Positions 42,964 through 53,527 of a stretch of DNA of 64,000 bases are shown one piece after another. The first letter of the stretch is position 1, and each line of letters begins with the position of its first letter. Below the pieces are notes generated by a model that saw nothing but the letters and a program-made list of their open reading frames with translations, had not been told where the DNA came from and searched no databases. The DNA comes from Phytophthora sp. 'mugwort' (lineage: Eukaryota; Oomycota; Peronosporomycetes; Peronosporales; Peronosporaceae), in contig JAUCEF010000009.1 in assembly GCA_033558025.1 (NCBI GenBank), positions 2,170,001 through 2,234,000 of the forward strand, given 5' to 3'. Both the position numbers and the translations under genes were made by a program.

Positions 42964-45900
42964 ATGTTCCGCTCGCCGCAACCAGGCGACTGGGCCGCCG
43001 AAGAAGAGGACACGCCGCCTCTGCCCACGCCTGCACCGGCGTCACCCGCTCCAGAGGCCGCCCCTGTAGCCCCAGCTCCCGCAGGTCCAACCCCGCGCCA
43101 GGACGCACGAGGATATGAGCGCAGCAGCAGCGGAGGGGGGCGTTTCGACCGGGACAGAGACAACAGCAGAGGAGGACGCTTTGACCGGGACAGAGACAAC
43201 AGCCGAGGAGGCCGCTCCGACCGCGAAGGAGGACGCTTTGAACGGGACAGGGACGAAAGCAGAGGAGACCGTGAAGGAGGACGCTTCGACCGGGACAGAG
43301 GAGACCGCGAAGGCGGGCGCTTTGACCGGGAAAGAGGAGATTATGGAGGAGGACGCGACAGAGGAGACTACGGTGGAGGACGCCTCGACCGAAGCGGTGG
43401 ACGATATGATCGCGGAGGCGACCGCTTTGACCGCGGAGGTGGACGTTATGACCGTGAAGGAGGACGCTACGAAGGCGGAGGACGTGCCGACGCCTCTCGA
43501 TGGGGACACAGCGGCGACCGGCGTGGAGGCGGTGGAGGAGGACGCGACATGCCCGTGGAACAAGGCTTCGTGGTGTCTTTGAAGGAGAATTTTGGCTTTG
43601 TGAGCTGCATGGAGAGAGACGGAGACTTGTTCTTCCACGTCTCGGAAGCCCCCGTGGACGTCCAACTGCAGGACGAAGTGGAGTTCCGTGTCAAGTACAA
43701 CCAGCGCTCGGACAAGGAGATGGCCTGCCAACTTGTAGCGTTGCCTAAGGGAACTATCAAGGTGGAAGAGGTCTCTGAGGAGATTTATGACGGAGTCGTG
43801 ACCAAGAGCCTGCCGCGCGGAGGACACGGAGGCGGCCGTGGGTTCTTTCATCGTGATGACGACCGTCGCCAGCGTGAAGAACATGGACTTATTGAGGTGA
43901 AGAAGAATGAGCAAGAGGAGACTGCACAGGAAGATGAAGTCTCGACAGATGCAGCGCTGGAACGACAGGAGAATGAAGACGCAGACGCATCCGTCGAGAA
44001 GACACTGAGCAGACGCGAATTCGTGCGCTTTACAAGCGAAAGTGTCGCTGTCGTTGAAGAAAGAGAGGAACAGGAACAGATCGGTCGACCCAAGAAGAAC
44101 CCGATCCCGCACTTTGGCGACGAGGTGCGTTTCCGTATTGCAAAGCACCGCAAGACGGAAATGAAACGCGCAGTGGACATCACGATTACGGCGTCTGCTC
44201 GCGAAAAGCTGGACAAGGAGATGGAGACGAAGCTGGCCTTGATGACGCGGGAGACTGGCGTCGTGGACCGCGTGAAGAACGGTGGGGGGGTTATTAAGTG
44301 TTGCGACCGACCGGTGGACGTTTATTTCCCCTTTCATGAGCTCCGCGAGCCGGCGCAGCCTGAAGAGGACGAGAAGGGCGACAGAAAGGACGTCGAACAG
44401 GCTGAGACGGACGACAAACCACGTCGTATTCGCCACGGAAAAGGTCCGACGATCCGTGAGGGTGATGAAGTGTCGTTCTTTGTGTACGAAGACCAGGAGG
44501 ACGACTCGGGCCGCTCCCGTCTACGTTTGACAGCGCTTCGTGTGCAGAAACTTGCTCCTGGCACGGTATCGTTCGAGCAGTTGCTCCGTGCTGACGTCGA
44601 GGGTTTCGTGTCAAAGCTCCCGAAGGAGCCTCGAAATGGTCCTGAGGTCATTGGTTCGATTGCTATTGTATCAGCAGAGTTGATCACTGTTGAGAGGAAT
44701 GAAGAGACCAAAGAACTCGCCACAGAAGCGACGGAAAGCGATAGTAAAACTTCAAAGAAGAAGAAGACGAAGGATGGCAAGATGAAGAAACAAAAAGTGG
44801 CGTTCCGTTTGTGTGATACTGAAGACACGAGCTACTTCCCGCACATTGATGACAAGGTCGTATTTGACGAAGTACTGGACAAGCGCACTGGGAAGGCGAA
44901 GGCAGTGAAGGTCCGTGTCGTGCAACTGAACCCGAAGAACCGAGAGACTGGCGTGATTAATGCCATGAAGGAGGATTTCGGCTTTATCAAGTGTGCTGAA
45001 CGCGCCGGAGACGCATACTTCCGGTTCTCGGATGTCATGGGGACGAGTCGGAGCTTTAACAATGGCACAGAGGTGGCGTTTGATGTTGTCGCAGATACCA
45101 AATCGGATCACATTCGTGCAACGCGCTTGCAGCTCCTGCCCCGTGGAACTGTTAAGTGGGAAGATATCGCTGCTGAAGGCCTTGAGGGCAAGGTTGTGGC
45201 AGTACCGAGCTCCCGTAGGGGTCTTCACTCTAACCGTGGCGGGCGTGGGGACAAGATGAAGCAGTTGCCGAAGTTTGTGCCTGGCAGGATTCGCTTTGTT
45301 ACCCCACAGAAGCAGCATGCGATCGACTTTCTGCCAGAACTTAAGGAGAAACTTGATACTGCGTTTATTACCTCAGCTAACGTTACCGAGGAGCTCAAGG
45401 AGACAGCAGAGGATGATGCTACTGACAAGTCTCAGGATACTGAAGACAAGGAGATTCGTATCTCGTTCCCGAACACTTTGTCCAAGTTTGAACGTGCTGC
45501 TTTGCATGAATACAGTGAATGGCTTGGATTAAAGCACGAAAGCAGCGGCGAAGGCCCCCATCGACACGTAGACATTGTCGGAAACGAAAAGATTGCGACC
45601 AAGACAGTGGATGAGAAGCTTGCTGCGGCTGCGCCTGAACTGACTGTGGAGTTCTTGGAAGATGACGTGGAAGACGTACGGTATAACCCTCGCGTGGGAG
45701 ACCGCGTCAAGTTTGATCTCGCGATGGTCAAGCGCACGAAACAGTTTCAATGCAAGTCGATCACGTGCGTGGAAGCGGCCTCTATGAAGACCAATACATC
45801 GCACACCAAGAACGACGTGGCCAAGGGTGAAGGAGTGATTGTATCTATGAAGTCTGAAGGATTTGGCTTTATTCAGCCTGCCCAGACTGTGTCTGGAGTC

Positions 45901-47058
45901 TTGGAAGAGAACCTGTTTTTCCACATTAAAGAGATCACGACGGGCCAGACTTTGGCAGAGCTGAAGGAAGGTACCGAGGTGCAGTACACAATTATTGTTG
46001 ATGAAAAGAAGAAGAAGAATCGTGCGACAGCCATTAGCGTGGTGCCAGCAGGTACGATCAAGACTGTGGCGCATGAGAGCATGAAGGGTGTCGTCATGAA
46101 GGCAAGCTTCTTGCACCGTATGAAGGGCGGGTCTAAGGGCCGGTTCACGAAGGGGAATAACAAATTAAGTACGTTAGGACGGATTCGCTTGGCTACTACG
46201 CCCGATGAAGGGGACGAGGAGGAAGACGACGATGATGGAGGCAGTGACGAAGAAGCTGAAGACTGTGAAGAGGCAGTTCAGGATAATGAGGTCAAAACTG
46301 GCGACGAAAGCGACGGGAAAGATGCGAAGAAGAAGAAGGACGTGCCGCAGAAGAAGCCAGGCAAACAGTTTTACCTGTACAACATCCGCGACATCGCTGA
46401 CCCATCAGTGATTTTGCGTGAGGGCGATGAAGTGGAGTTTATCCCTCAGGGGACACCAAAGAACCTCCGTGCAGCTCATATCCGTCTTGTTGCCTCGCAT
46501 GCGAAGCAGGGTGTCGTCACCCGCATCACGGAAGACCTTGGCGGTGTGATCCTTCTGGACGGCGGAGAACCTGCGGTTGAGGCCCGTTTTACTGCTCGTG
46601 CCGTGCTGCGTGACGAGATCCTGAGTGAGGGTGATCGTGTCGAGTTTGCTTACACACAACCTTCAGCTACCCGTTCCATCAAGAATGTTTCCAAGAAGAC
46701 GGAAGAAGAGAAGATAGAAGAAACTGAGGAGGCAGAGCCTGTGCTTGGTCAGGCTTTGAGTGTCCTGTGTCTCTCTTCAACGTCGAACGCTGCAGCGTCA
46801 CAGCGACGAGGATCTCGGATGGTGAACTCCACGCTGAGGGAGGCTATGCGCCAGGTTGGCGCTAATGCTATGGTGGCGTCTCGAATGGCCAAGGGACCTG
46901 ATGGAACGCGTGGGTTTACTGAGGGCTGGAACTCGGACTCGAATGACGACGAGCTGGAGCAGACAGAGGCGTCAGAGAAGATCATTGTGGACACAGAGAC
47001 GTCCACGACTACAGTCATGACAGTGACAACTATTACCACGGAGCAGAGTGGAGCGTAG
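42964..47058 (+). CDS. Giant multi-cold-shock-domain RNA-binding protein (UNR/CSDE1-like) with RG repeats and R3H domain
   Basis: A single exon of 1364 residues. Residues about 1-45 are Pro/Ala-rich. Residues about 50-195 are Gly/Arg/Asp repeats (units like GGRFDRDRDNSR), an RGG-type low-complexity region. Cold-shock-like modules follow, each starting with a G-x-V pattern: GFVVSLKENFGFVSC (about 196), GVVDRVKNGGGVIKC (about 430), GVINAMKEDFGFIKC (about 660), GVIVSMKSEGFGFIQ (about 957) and GVVTRITEDLGGVILL (about 1180). A weaker one is near 545. Between them, FPNTLSKFERAALHEYSEW plus LGLKHESSGEGPHRHVDI (about 830-870) is an R3H single-stranded nucleic-acid-binding domain. CSDE1/UNR binds mRNA and controls translation and stability; the same role is inferred here. 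The tail contains a Ser/Thr-rich stretch. Long antisense frames over the repeats are shadows. Confidence 0.9.
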   Translation: MFRSPQPGDWAAEEEDTPPLPTPAPASPAPEAAPVAPAPAGPTPRQDARGYERSSSGGGRFDRDRDNSRGGRFDRDRDNSRGGRSDREGGRFERDRDESRGDREGGRFDRDRGDREGGRFDRERGDYGGGRDRGDYGGGRLDRSGGRYDRGGDRFDRGGGRYDREGGRYEGGGRADASRWGHSGDRRGGGGGGRDMPVEQGFVVSLKENFGFVSCMERDGDLFFHVSEAPVDVQLQDEVEFRVKYNQRSDKEMACQLVALPKGTIKVEEVSEEIYDGVVTKSLPRGGHGGGRGFFHRDDDRRQREEHGLIEVKKNEQEETAQEDEVSTDAALERQENEDADASVEKTLSRREFVRFTSESVAVVEEREEQEQIGRPKKNPIPHFGDEVRFRIAKHRKTEMKRAVDITITASAREKLDKEMETKLALMTRETGVVDRVKNGGGVIKCCDRPVDVYFPFHELREPAQPEEDEKGDRKDVEQAETDDKPRRIRHGKGPTIREGDEVSFFVYEDQEDDSGRSRLRLTALRVQKLAPGTVSFEQLLRADVEGFVSKLPKEPRNGPEVIGSIAIVSAELITVERNEETKELATEATESDSKTSKKKKTKDGKMKKQKVAFRLCDTEDTSYFPHIDDKVVFDEVLDKRTGKAKAVKVRVVQLNPKNRETGVINAMKEDFGFIKCAERAGDAYFRFSDVMGTSRSFNNGTEVAFDVVADTKSDHIRATRLQLLPRGTVKWEDIAAEGLEGKVVAVPSSRRGLHSNRGGRGDKMKQLPKFVPGRIRFVTPQKQHAIDFLPELKEKLDTAFITSANVTEELKETAEDDATDKSQDTEDKEIRISFPNTLSKFERAALHEYSEWLGLKHESSGEGPHRHVDIVGNEKIATKTVDEKLAAAAPELTVEFLEDDVEDVRYNPRVGDRVKFDLAMVKRTKQFQCKSITCVEAASMKTNTSHTKNDVAKGEGVIVSMKSEGFGFIQPAQTVSGVLEENLFFHIKEITTGQTLAELKEGTEVQYTIIVDEKKKKNRATAISVVPAGTIKTVAHESMKGVVMKASFLHRMKGGSKGRFTKGNNKLSTLGRIRLATTPDEGDEEEDDDDGGSDEEAEDCEEAVQDNEVKTGDESDGKDAKKKKDVPQKKPGKQFYLYNIRDIADPSVILREGDEVEFIPQGTPKNLRAAHIRLVASHAKQGVVTRITEDLGGVILLDGGEPAVEARFTARAVLRDEILSEGDRVEFAYTQPSATRSIKNVSKKTEEEKIEETEEAEPVLGQALSVLCLSSTSNAAASQRRGSRMVNSTLREAMRQVGANAMVASRMAKGPDGTRGFTEGWNSDSNDDELEQTEASEKIIVDTETSTTTVMTVTTITTEQSGA
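43126..43560 (+). repeat. In-frame minisatellite encoding RGG/RD repeats
   Basis: Tandem degenerate units of 24-42 bases built on GGAGGACGCTTTGACCGGGA-like words encode GGRFDRD repeats. The region has few stops in other frames, producing several false ORFs. Confidence 0.85.
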
Positions 47059-47177
47059 GCAGGAGTGTGTATCTGTAGGTCGTAGACATGTAAGGAACAC
47101 TGTCGATGGGCCTGTTTGCATCCCCGTCTTCAGCTAGCCAAACAGATGAATAGATGATGAGATCTCTATGTGTTTGC

Positions 47178-50100
47178 TCACCCTTTCCGCTCGCGGATGT
47201 AGACGGAAAAGAACTTCTCCACTCGACTCTCAAGTGAGACGTACGGGTCCGGGAATTTGTGGCAGGCCACAGCGATGAGAGCTTCTTCAAACTCGGAGTA
47301 CGTGACATCGTCGTCTTCGCCTGCACGTCGACCTTTAGACGACGCGAGAGAGTCAGACGCTGCCGATGCTGATGCTTTGGTCATCCGCAAGACTTTGTTG
47401 AGGATCCCCAAGGTTTTGTCCGACGTGAGCGTCATGTCCAGCACTCCACGATCCAGCAGACATTGATTAAAGGTGAAGGCGGTGACGCGCTCGACTTTGT
47501 TCTTATGCTTGGGGTCCTCGACTGCGTACTTCTCGTAGAGCTTCTTGAGGTCATTTGCGTACTTGATAAGCAGTCGACGGATCGTAGCGTCCTCAATTTC
47601 ATGTCGGAACAAATCGGCGTCGGAACGGAAGGCGAACGGCAGAATGAAGTTGTCCACGAACAAGCAAAAGGCTTCAGATATCGTCCCGCGGTTGGTCCTG
47701 ACGGAAATATCAACGAAAACAACATATAAGAAGCTCGCCACGTATCGAAAGAGACGCACAACGTACTCGACGGGGTATTTCTTGCGGCTCACTCGGACAA
47801 GAGCTTCCAAGAACTCGATGGGTGGTAGTGGCCGATGTGTGTTGACAGTTTTCTGTTAGCCCACGAAACACCGAGAACAATGGTTAGTTATCACAATCAG
47901 ACTGGAAGTAAAACAAAACACTTACACTCTTTGGATCCAACGTCCGTATGATGTTCTGCAAGTCAGCGTTGCTCATGCTGCCTTCCAGCACGTGACACTC
48001 CGTTAGCAGCGCTGTGAAGTCGCCAACAGTGATCGTGTCATTGATGACGCCGGATCGTGTCGCGTAGCCACGGTAAATGCGTGCGAGATCGCAGTAAATC
48101 GTCACGAGATAGCTCTGTAGCAGCTTGGCCTCCCACGCAAAGTCCTCATATGGTAGCGCCAGGTCTTGGAGTTTGTGCTTGGGGATCTTGGAGAACGCCT
48201 CGTTCTCATCGCCTAGAGACGAGTCCAGTTTGGTCAACACCCCCGTCTTGCCACGTGCTAACCGTGCATACGATAAAAAGCATTTACGCATCACAATGCG
48301 CTCAGCTTTGACCCATAGCGCGTGTCCTTCACGTGACTTGACGTCCTCAGCATCAATTCGACGCTTTAAATCCAGTGTCTGCGATAATGCCAGCTTCACA
48401 CGCACGCTCATGGATATCTCTTCTCCTGTTGTAAGGTCCGCTGTATTGGAAGCTGTAATCATGTTATCGCCTTGGAGATCCCGCCACTTGCACTTGACAG
48501 CCTCCAACTGCTGCGTCAGTTCAGCACACAACGAGTAATAATCTGGCGCTAAGCAGGGCGAGAACGTGACGAATAGATACGTCAGGGCAGCAAAATTGAA
48601 CTCGGCATGACCTGCGAGGATGTCTTTGGCGTTGAGTAGCCCGAGCGGGAGCCACATGGCTTGGCCCAACGTGTTAATCATCAATTCCAGCCGCTTTTCG
48701 ACGCTGGTCTCGCGACGCACATGCTCCAGATACCGTTCCATGCCGATTTCCGTCAGATCTTCTCCATTCTCGCGCAATACCGACGTGGCTTCCAAGCGAG
48801 AGATTGTGGCGCCAGCAGGACGTCGAACTCGCGTTCGGCACATCGCAGCATGAAGCAGCTTCGTCACCACGGCAAACACTTTGCCGTCGCTCAAGCTAGA
48901 GTGGAAATTTTGCATGCGTGGCGCTGCCAACCAGTCTGGAGGTTGTCGAGCAATGAGAGCGTTCACCCATTGCGTGAGAATCGCATCCGCACGGCTTACT
49001 GGCGCCTCGTACGCCAGCATAAGGTTGTTGCTCGGGGTTGCGGCGCTTGTGACAGTCGCTGCGGATTCCATATCGACGAGACGGTTGTAGAACGCGCCAT
49101 TCTCCGGCTTGTCGATAGACTGGAGCAAGTCTCGCGTAAACACATCCGCGAGGTTCTGTCGGCCTTCACTTGTGCTCAAAATGTCCACCTGCGTTTCCAT
49201 CGTGTGAGTGAGCGCTCCCACCAATTGGAAGCTGGCCTTCTTGTACTCGTAACTTTCGACACGCATTCGTTCCAGTTCACGTGGATCAATAACCTGCGTC
49301 TGCAGCACGTCCACGAGAGCGTGTTTCGCGCGAAGCTCCTTGCGTAGCTCCAGCAGTTCGCGGTCTTTGGCCTGTAGTGCGCTTGTCAACGCTACCACTT
49401 GCGTTTCCAGCTTCTGGACGACATCTCGTTGCGTGGCTTCGTGAACACGGACAGCAAACTCACGCTCGAAGCCGTCGCCGTGTAGAATTGCCACCTCTCG
49501 GTCTTTTTCAATGGTTTCTCGTTGCTGCGACTCGGCATACAACATGGCGCCAACAATCCGTCGCTCGTAGAGGAAAACCTGCCACCTTTTCCATAGACGA
49601 CGCATCCATTGCTTCTCAAGCATCTGGATCGCGACTTGGCTCTTCCACGTGGATCTCTTTGCTGCCGCTCGCCACGCCTGGAACACCCACTGCACCACAA
49701 CTGCTGCCATGCGTGTGAAGGCACGAGTCGTCGCCTTCTCGAACAACGAGTCCACTGCTTGTACTAGTTGCGTCTTGTATCGCGCACCATCCTGTTGCTT
49801 GAATTGCGTAAAGCACGAGAGACACATCTCAGCAAACCCTCCACACCCAGCACAGCGAGACGATGAGACGGACGCTGCTGAGGACTTTAGTGCCCAGGCA
49901 TTGCTGTGATGACCTCCTGATGGAGTAGAACCGAGTGGAGCAATAGACCCCATTGGCTGAGATCGGCGACCTATAGCACTTTCAGGTCGAGTCGGCTGCT
50001 GAACGCGGTTATCATCAGCAGAGCCGATCATCGCGTTGAGTGTCTCTGTGGTTGAGAGCATGACCGCTGTGCTGGGCCTCGCTTTGCGACGACCATTGTC

Positions 50101-50328
50101 GTTAGGTGCTGGTGGACTTCTTGTCCCAATAAGCAAAGGAGACCGCTTGGATCCTGCGTCTGGTGAGCTCACCTTCAACGGTCGCTTGTGACTCCGCTGG
50201 TTACCCGGTGGAGACGACGGCAGCGGCGTCCTAGTCACACTAGGGTTCCATCCATTGACTGGCAGCAACTGCGACCTCGACGTTGAGATCGACGGCGGTA
50301 ATGAAGAAAGAGACGACGCACGGTCCAT
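47178..50328 (-). CDS. CH-domain / coiled-coil protein with Sfi1-like repeats, possibly basal-body or flagellar
   Basis: Two exons (50328-47926 and 47852-47178) give about 1025 residues; the junction reads DPKS-KTVNTHRPLPPIEF. The first 150 residues are Ser/Pro-rich. A small Cys cluster (CAGCGGFAEMCLSC) suggests a zinc site. Residues about 205-260 contain two Trp-rich helices (VVQWVFQAWRAAAKR and MRRLWKRWQVFLYERR) resembling Sfi1-type centrin-binding repeats. A coiled coil follows to about residue 380. Residues about 440-600 resemble calponin-homology repeats (ADAILTQWVNALIARQ, FHSSLSDGKVFAVVTKLLH). The C-terminal third has helical segments in an EF-hand-like spacing (TVGDFTALLTECHVL; TYSEFEEALIAVA) without good Ca-binding loops. 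I do not recognise a named orthologue. The domain mix fits a cytoskeletal or centrosomal role, which is inference. Confidence 0.7.
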
Positions 50329-50488
50329 CCTGCCAAACAGACGGAAGGGGCGCCGGCCTCACCAGTCGAATGGCACTTTATTTATCTTCGGTGCTTATTT
50401 GACGAAACTTCACTCGCTCACAGTCTCAATCTCTGTTTAATCATCAAAGTAGTCAGCCAAATAGCACAAAGATGCTCCATCTTATTGG

Positions 50489-51019
50489 TTACTGCAAGGC
50501 CGCGAGCTGCTGGATACTGGCGATGACGAGGTTCACATGGTCCGATACTTCCCGCGCCTTTTGCTGCCACTTGTTCCTCTTCCTGTAGCCATTAAATAGT
50601 CCATAAAATTACACGTTAAACCCATAAATTTACCGTGAAAAAAGCCTCGTTTCTTCGGTCTCGTACTCTGTCAAGTGGATCAGGTGGTTTTGCACGAACG
50701 TTTGAGCTTCTGGCACTGTCATTTCGACGTGGAAGTTGAGTCCGATGTCTACTGTGATGAGCGACGTGTCTGGAACCTTAGCGCGCACGTGGAAGCGCTC
50801 GCCCACGTCCAGCAGCGTGTGCAGCGTCAGTCGCTCGTGGTTGGCACCGTCCTGAGCCAGTTCTTGCAGCAACTCGCGCAGCTCCTGGTACTCCTGCACC
50901 TCTTGGGCCAATGTATCGCGATGGGAGAGCGTCTGCTTGAGTTGCGGGCGCAGAACCTCCTCTATGAAGGCGCTGTAGCGCTGCAGCGCAGCGGATGACT
51001 CGGACGCGGACATGGACAA
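50489..51019 (-). CDS. UXT: UXT, prefoldin-like alpha subunit
   Basis: Two exons (51019-50634 and 50582-50489) give 159 residues, close to the 157 of human UXT. Visible features: an N-terminal helix with YSAFIEEVLRPQLKQTLSHR matching [20 protein letters not shown] in UXT, then GERFHVRAKVPDTSLITVDI and GLNFHVEMTVPEAQTFVQN, the prefoldin beta-hairpins, and a second helix ending in IQQLAALQ. UXT belongs to the R2TP/prefoldin-like co-chaperone complex that helps assemble RNA polymerase II and PIKK kinases. The RNA polymerase subunit RPB5, which contacts the same complex, lies about 4.6 kb away at 55655; that closeness may be coincidence. The second exon is only 94 bases and easy to miss. Confidence 0.88.
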
Positions 51020-51524
51020 GTTGACTGGTGAAAGGGGAAGTTAAGTTGTCAATGAAAAACATAAGATGTTGCGCAACGTGATTACAAAGTTTGAAGCTAA
51101 GTGTGCAACTTAAGTGTGTAGCTGGACCCTAATCACCATAAAGCTTTAGCATCGTTGAAACAAGAAACAGCTGCATATTGCTTCAATGTTAGAACAGTTT
51201 AATCGATTAAACGGATCTCCGACAGCGACGGCCTGTGACTTAAATGTGATTATAGTCATTTGACAATGCAGTCGCAGTATACCGTGGTAGCTTGACATAC
51301 AGGCGTCCTGCTGGTGAAAGCGGCGGCCCCTTGCACGCAAGCGGACCACCAAGCTAGAGGGAGGGTCAGACTGTCTATTGAGCTACTTCTCACTGCTTCG
51401 ATGGTCCACCCGGGGTGGCAATGGCTTTGAGCTCGTTGCTCTGGCTGACGCTCCCTTCGCTCGATCGTTCCATTTCCTCCGTCGTCCTCAAGTCTCCACC
51501 AAAGTTATCGACTCCGCTGCCAAA
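51020..51524. other. Spacer between UXT and ACOX copy 4
   Basis: About 500 bases. It holds the UXT promoter on the left and the former promoter and 5' leader of ACOX copy 4 on the right. No gene was recognised. Confidence 0.45.
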
Positions 51525-53387
51525 ATGTCCGTGGAACTCATGGACCTAGCCCCGCTGTTGCTCAAGAAGGAGCGTGCTAACGGCGCCATTAACCCGACGG
51601 TGCTCACCAATCTGCTGCGAGGCGGGAAGGCGGCCAACGACCGACCCAAGGGAATTGGTCAAAATGGTCAGGAACCACACGGTCTGTCGGACCGCGACAT
51701 GCTCTACCGCAACCACTCGGAGCGCTATGAGTTCGGACTTAAGAAGGCCTTCCACTACTTCAAACTACTGCAGAGCGGCTAATATACTGACGAGGAGCAA
51801 GCGATTTTGCTCAATGCTTTGGGCGAGCAAATGCCATTCGACCTGCACCGCGCTATGTTTATCCCGACGATTGAGAAACAAGGCACCGACGCGCAACGAG
51901 CCAAGTGGCTGCCGCTTGCCAAGAGCTATCGCGTCATTGGGGCCTACGCGCAGACGGAGCCAGGCCACGGCTGTAACGTGCAGGGCATTGAGACAGTTGC
52001 TACGTACGACAAGGCTACTCAAGAGTTCATTATTGACTCCCCGAGGTTGACAAGTCGCCCGGGGGACTGGGCAAGACGGCGACTCATGCCATTGTGATCG
52101 CTCGGCTGTTCCTGGACGGCAAAGACGTGGGTCTGCAGTCTTTTATCGTGCCGATTCGCTCTCTCGACGACCACAAACCGATGCCTGGTATCAAGGTGCG
52201 CGATATTGGACCGAAGATCGGCTTCAACGCCATGGACAACGGCGACTACTCGTTCCACAGCGTTCGCATTCCGCGTGAAAACATGTTGATGCGCTACACT
52301 TAAGTGCTGCCCAACGGCTGCTTCGTCAAGCCCAAGAGCGACAAACTCGTCTACTTGACGATGGTGCAAGTACGCGCCACTTTGATCAAGACCCTCGGAG
52401 AACGTCTCGCAGAAGCAGCAACAATCACCGCTCGTTTCAGTGCTGCTCCTGTCCAAGAACGGCAGCCGAGCCAGAAGGGCGAGTTCCAGGTACTTGACTA
52501 CCAGAACCAACAGCACGCTTTATTCCCAAGCTGGCCGAGCTCCATACTGTGTCGTCTGGTTTGAAAGCGTGGATCTTTGACAAGGCAAATGAAGGTGTTG
52601 AGAGTTGTCGACGACTTTGTGGCGGTCATGGCTTCTCTCAATCCAGTAATCTCGGCCACTTGTTTGCTGAAACTGCCGGAGTCACTACCTTTGAAGGAAC
52701 GTCGGACATACTGGTCCAGCAGCACGCTCGTTATCTTCTTAAGGTGCTCGCGTCGCTTCCTTCGAACGCCGAGTCCACGAAGTTCTGAACAATTTAAAGG
52801 TTTACAGGGATAGGAAGCTGCATTGCAAGGCTCGGGTTTCGGAGGACTTTTTACAGCGTCGACCTTCTGCTCGAGGCGTTCCGAGTCCGCGCTACGCGCT
52901 CTCTTGTGTCCCTGGCAGCATCGATGAAGGCCACGACGAACGACAGCAATGCCTGTATGATCCTTATGACGAATTCATCGAGAGCTCATACGGAGCTCAT
53001 ACTGCTGGAAGCTTTCGCTCATGGGATCGAGGACCTCCTGACCGGCACCGAGAAACAAGCTTTCAGCACCTTGTGTTCGCTCTTAGGCTCGTGGCTTATC
53101 GCCAAGTCGCTCGGAGACTTCCGCCAAGACGACTACCTTTGTTCCTCCCAAGTCCAGCTCGTGCACGAGCAGATCGTTCGTCTGTTGCCAGTGATCCGCA
53201 AGAACTGCGTCCTGCTCACCGACGCTTGGGACTTTAGCGACTTCGAGTTAAACTCTGCAATTGGCGGCTATGACGGAGACATGTATCGTGGACTAGTGAA
53301 GCGCGTCGGCGACGAGCCTCTCAACTCACAGAAGTTACGCTAGGTTACGAGAAGTACTTGAAGCCTCTTATCCAGTCTAGTCTCTAA
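51525..53387 (+). pseudogene. Acyl-CoA oxidase, copy 4, inactivated
   Basis: The start at 51525 (MSVELMDLAPLLLKKER) and the end GYEKYLKPLIQSSL at 53387 are both recognisable, so this is a full-length copy decaying in place. Breaks seen: TAA at 51780 (where relatives have a Gly-Tyr-Thr run), a roughly 10-base deletion at about 52058 removing the RKWW of the FAD-domain motif, TAA at 52301, a deletion of about 105 bases at about 52528 (frame lost after HALFP), a single-base loss at about 52785 and smaller shifts near 52855 and 53325. Catalytic-region motifs CRRLCGGHGFSQSS and TFEGTSDILVQQHARYLL are still readable. It is on the strand opposite to the other three copies. No product is possible without repair. 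Confidence 0.92.
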
Positions 53388-53527
53388 TAAAATGTAATAA
53401 CTTGGTACACCACTTCAACTTGTACCACTCTTCTACCATTCGTCCAGAATTAGTATCATTTTCATCCAATCGCTGGTTTAAGAAATACACTGTCTAAGCA
53501 CTGGTTAAAACTCAATTGCGCATCAAT

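Noticed and set aside
43042..44436. 464-residue minus-strand ORF and 43115-43582 plus-strand ORF rich in Glu/Thr/Ala
   Set aside because: Out-of-frame readings of the RGG minisatellite in the cold-shock gene; low-complexity products.
44752..46116. Minus-strand ORFs of 188-195 residues
   Set aside because: Antisense shadows of the cold-shock/R3H gene with no domains.
48661..49347. 228-residue plus-strand ORF
   Set aside because: Antisense shadow of the CH-domain gene.
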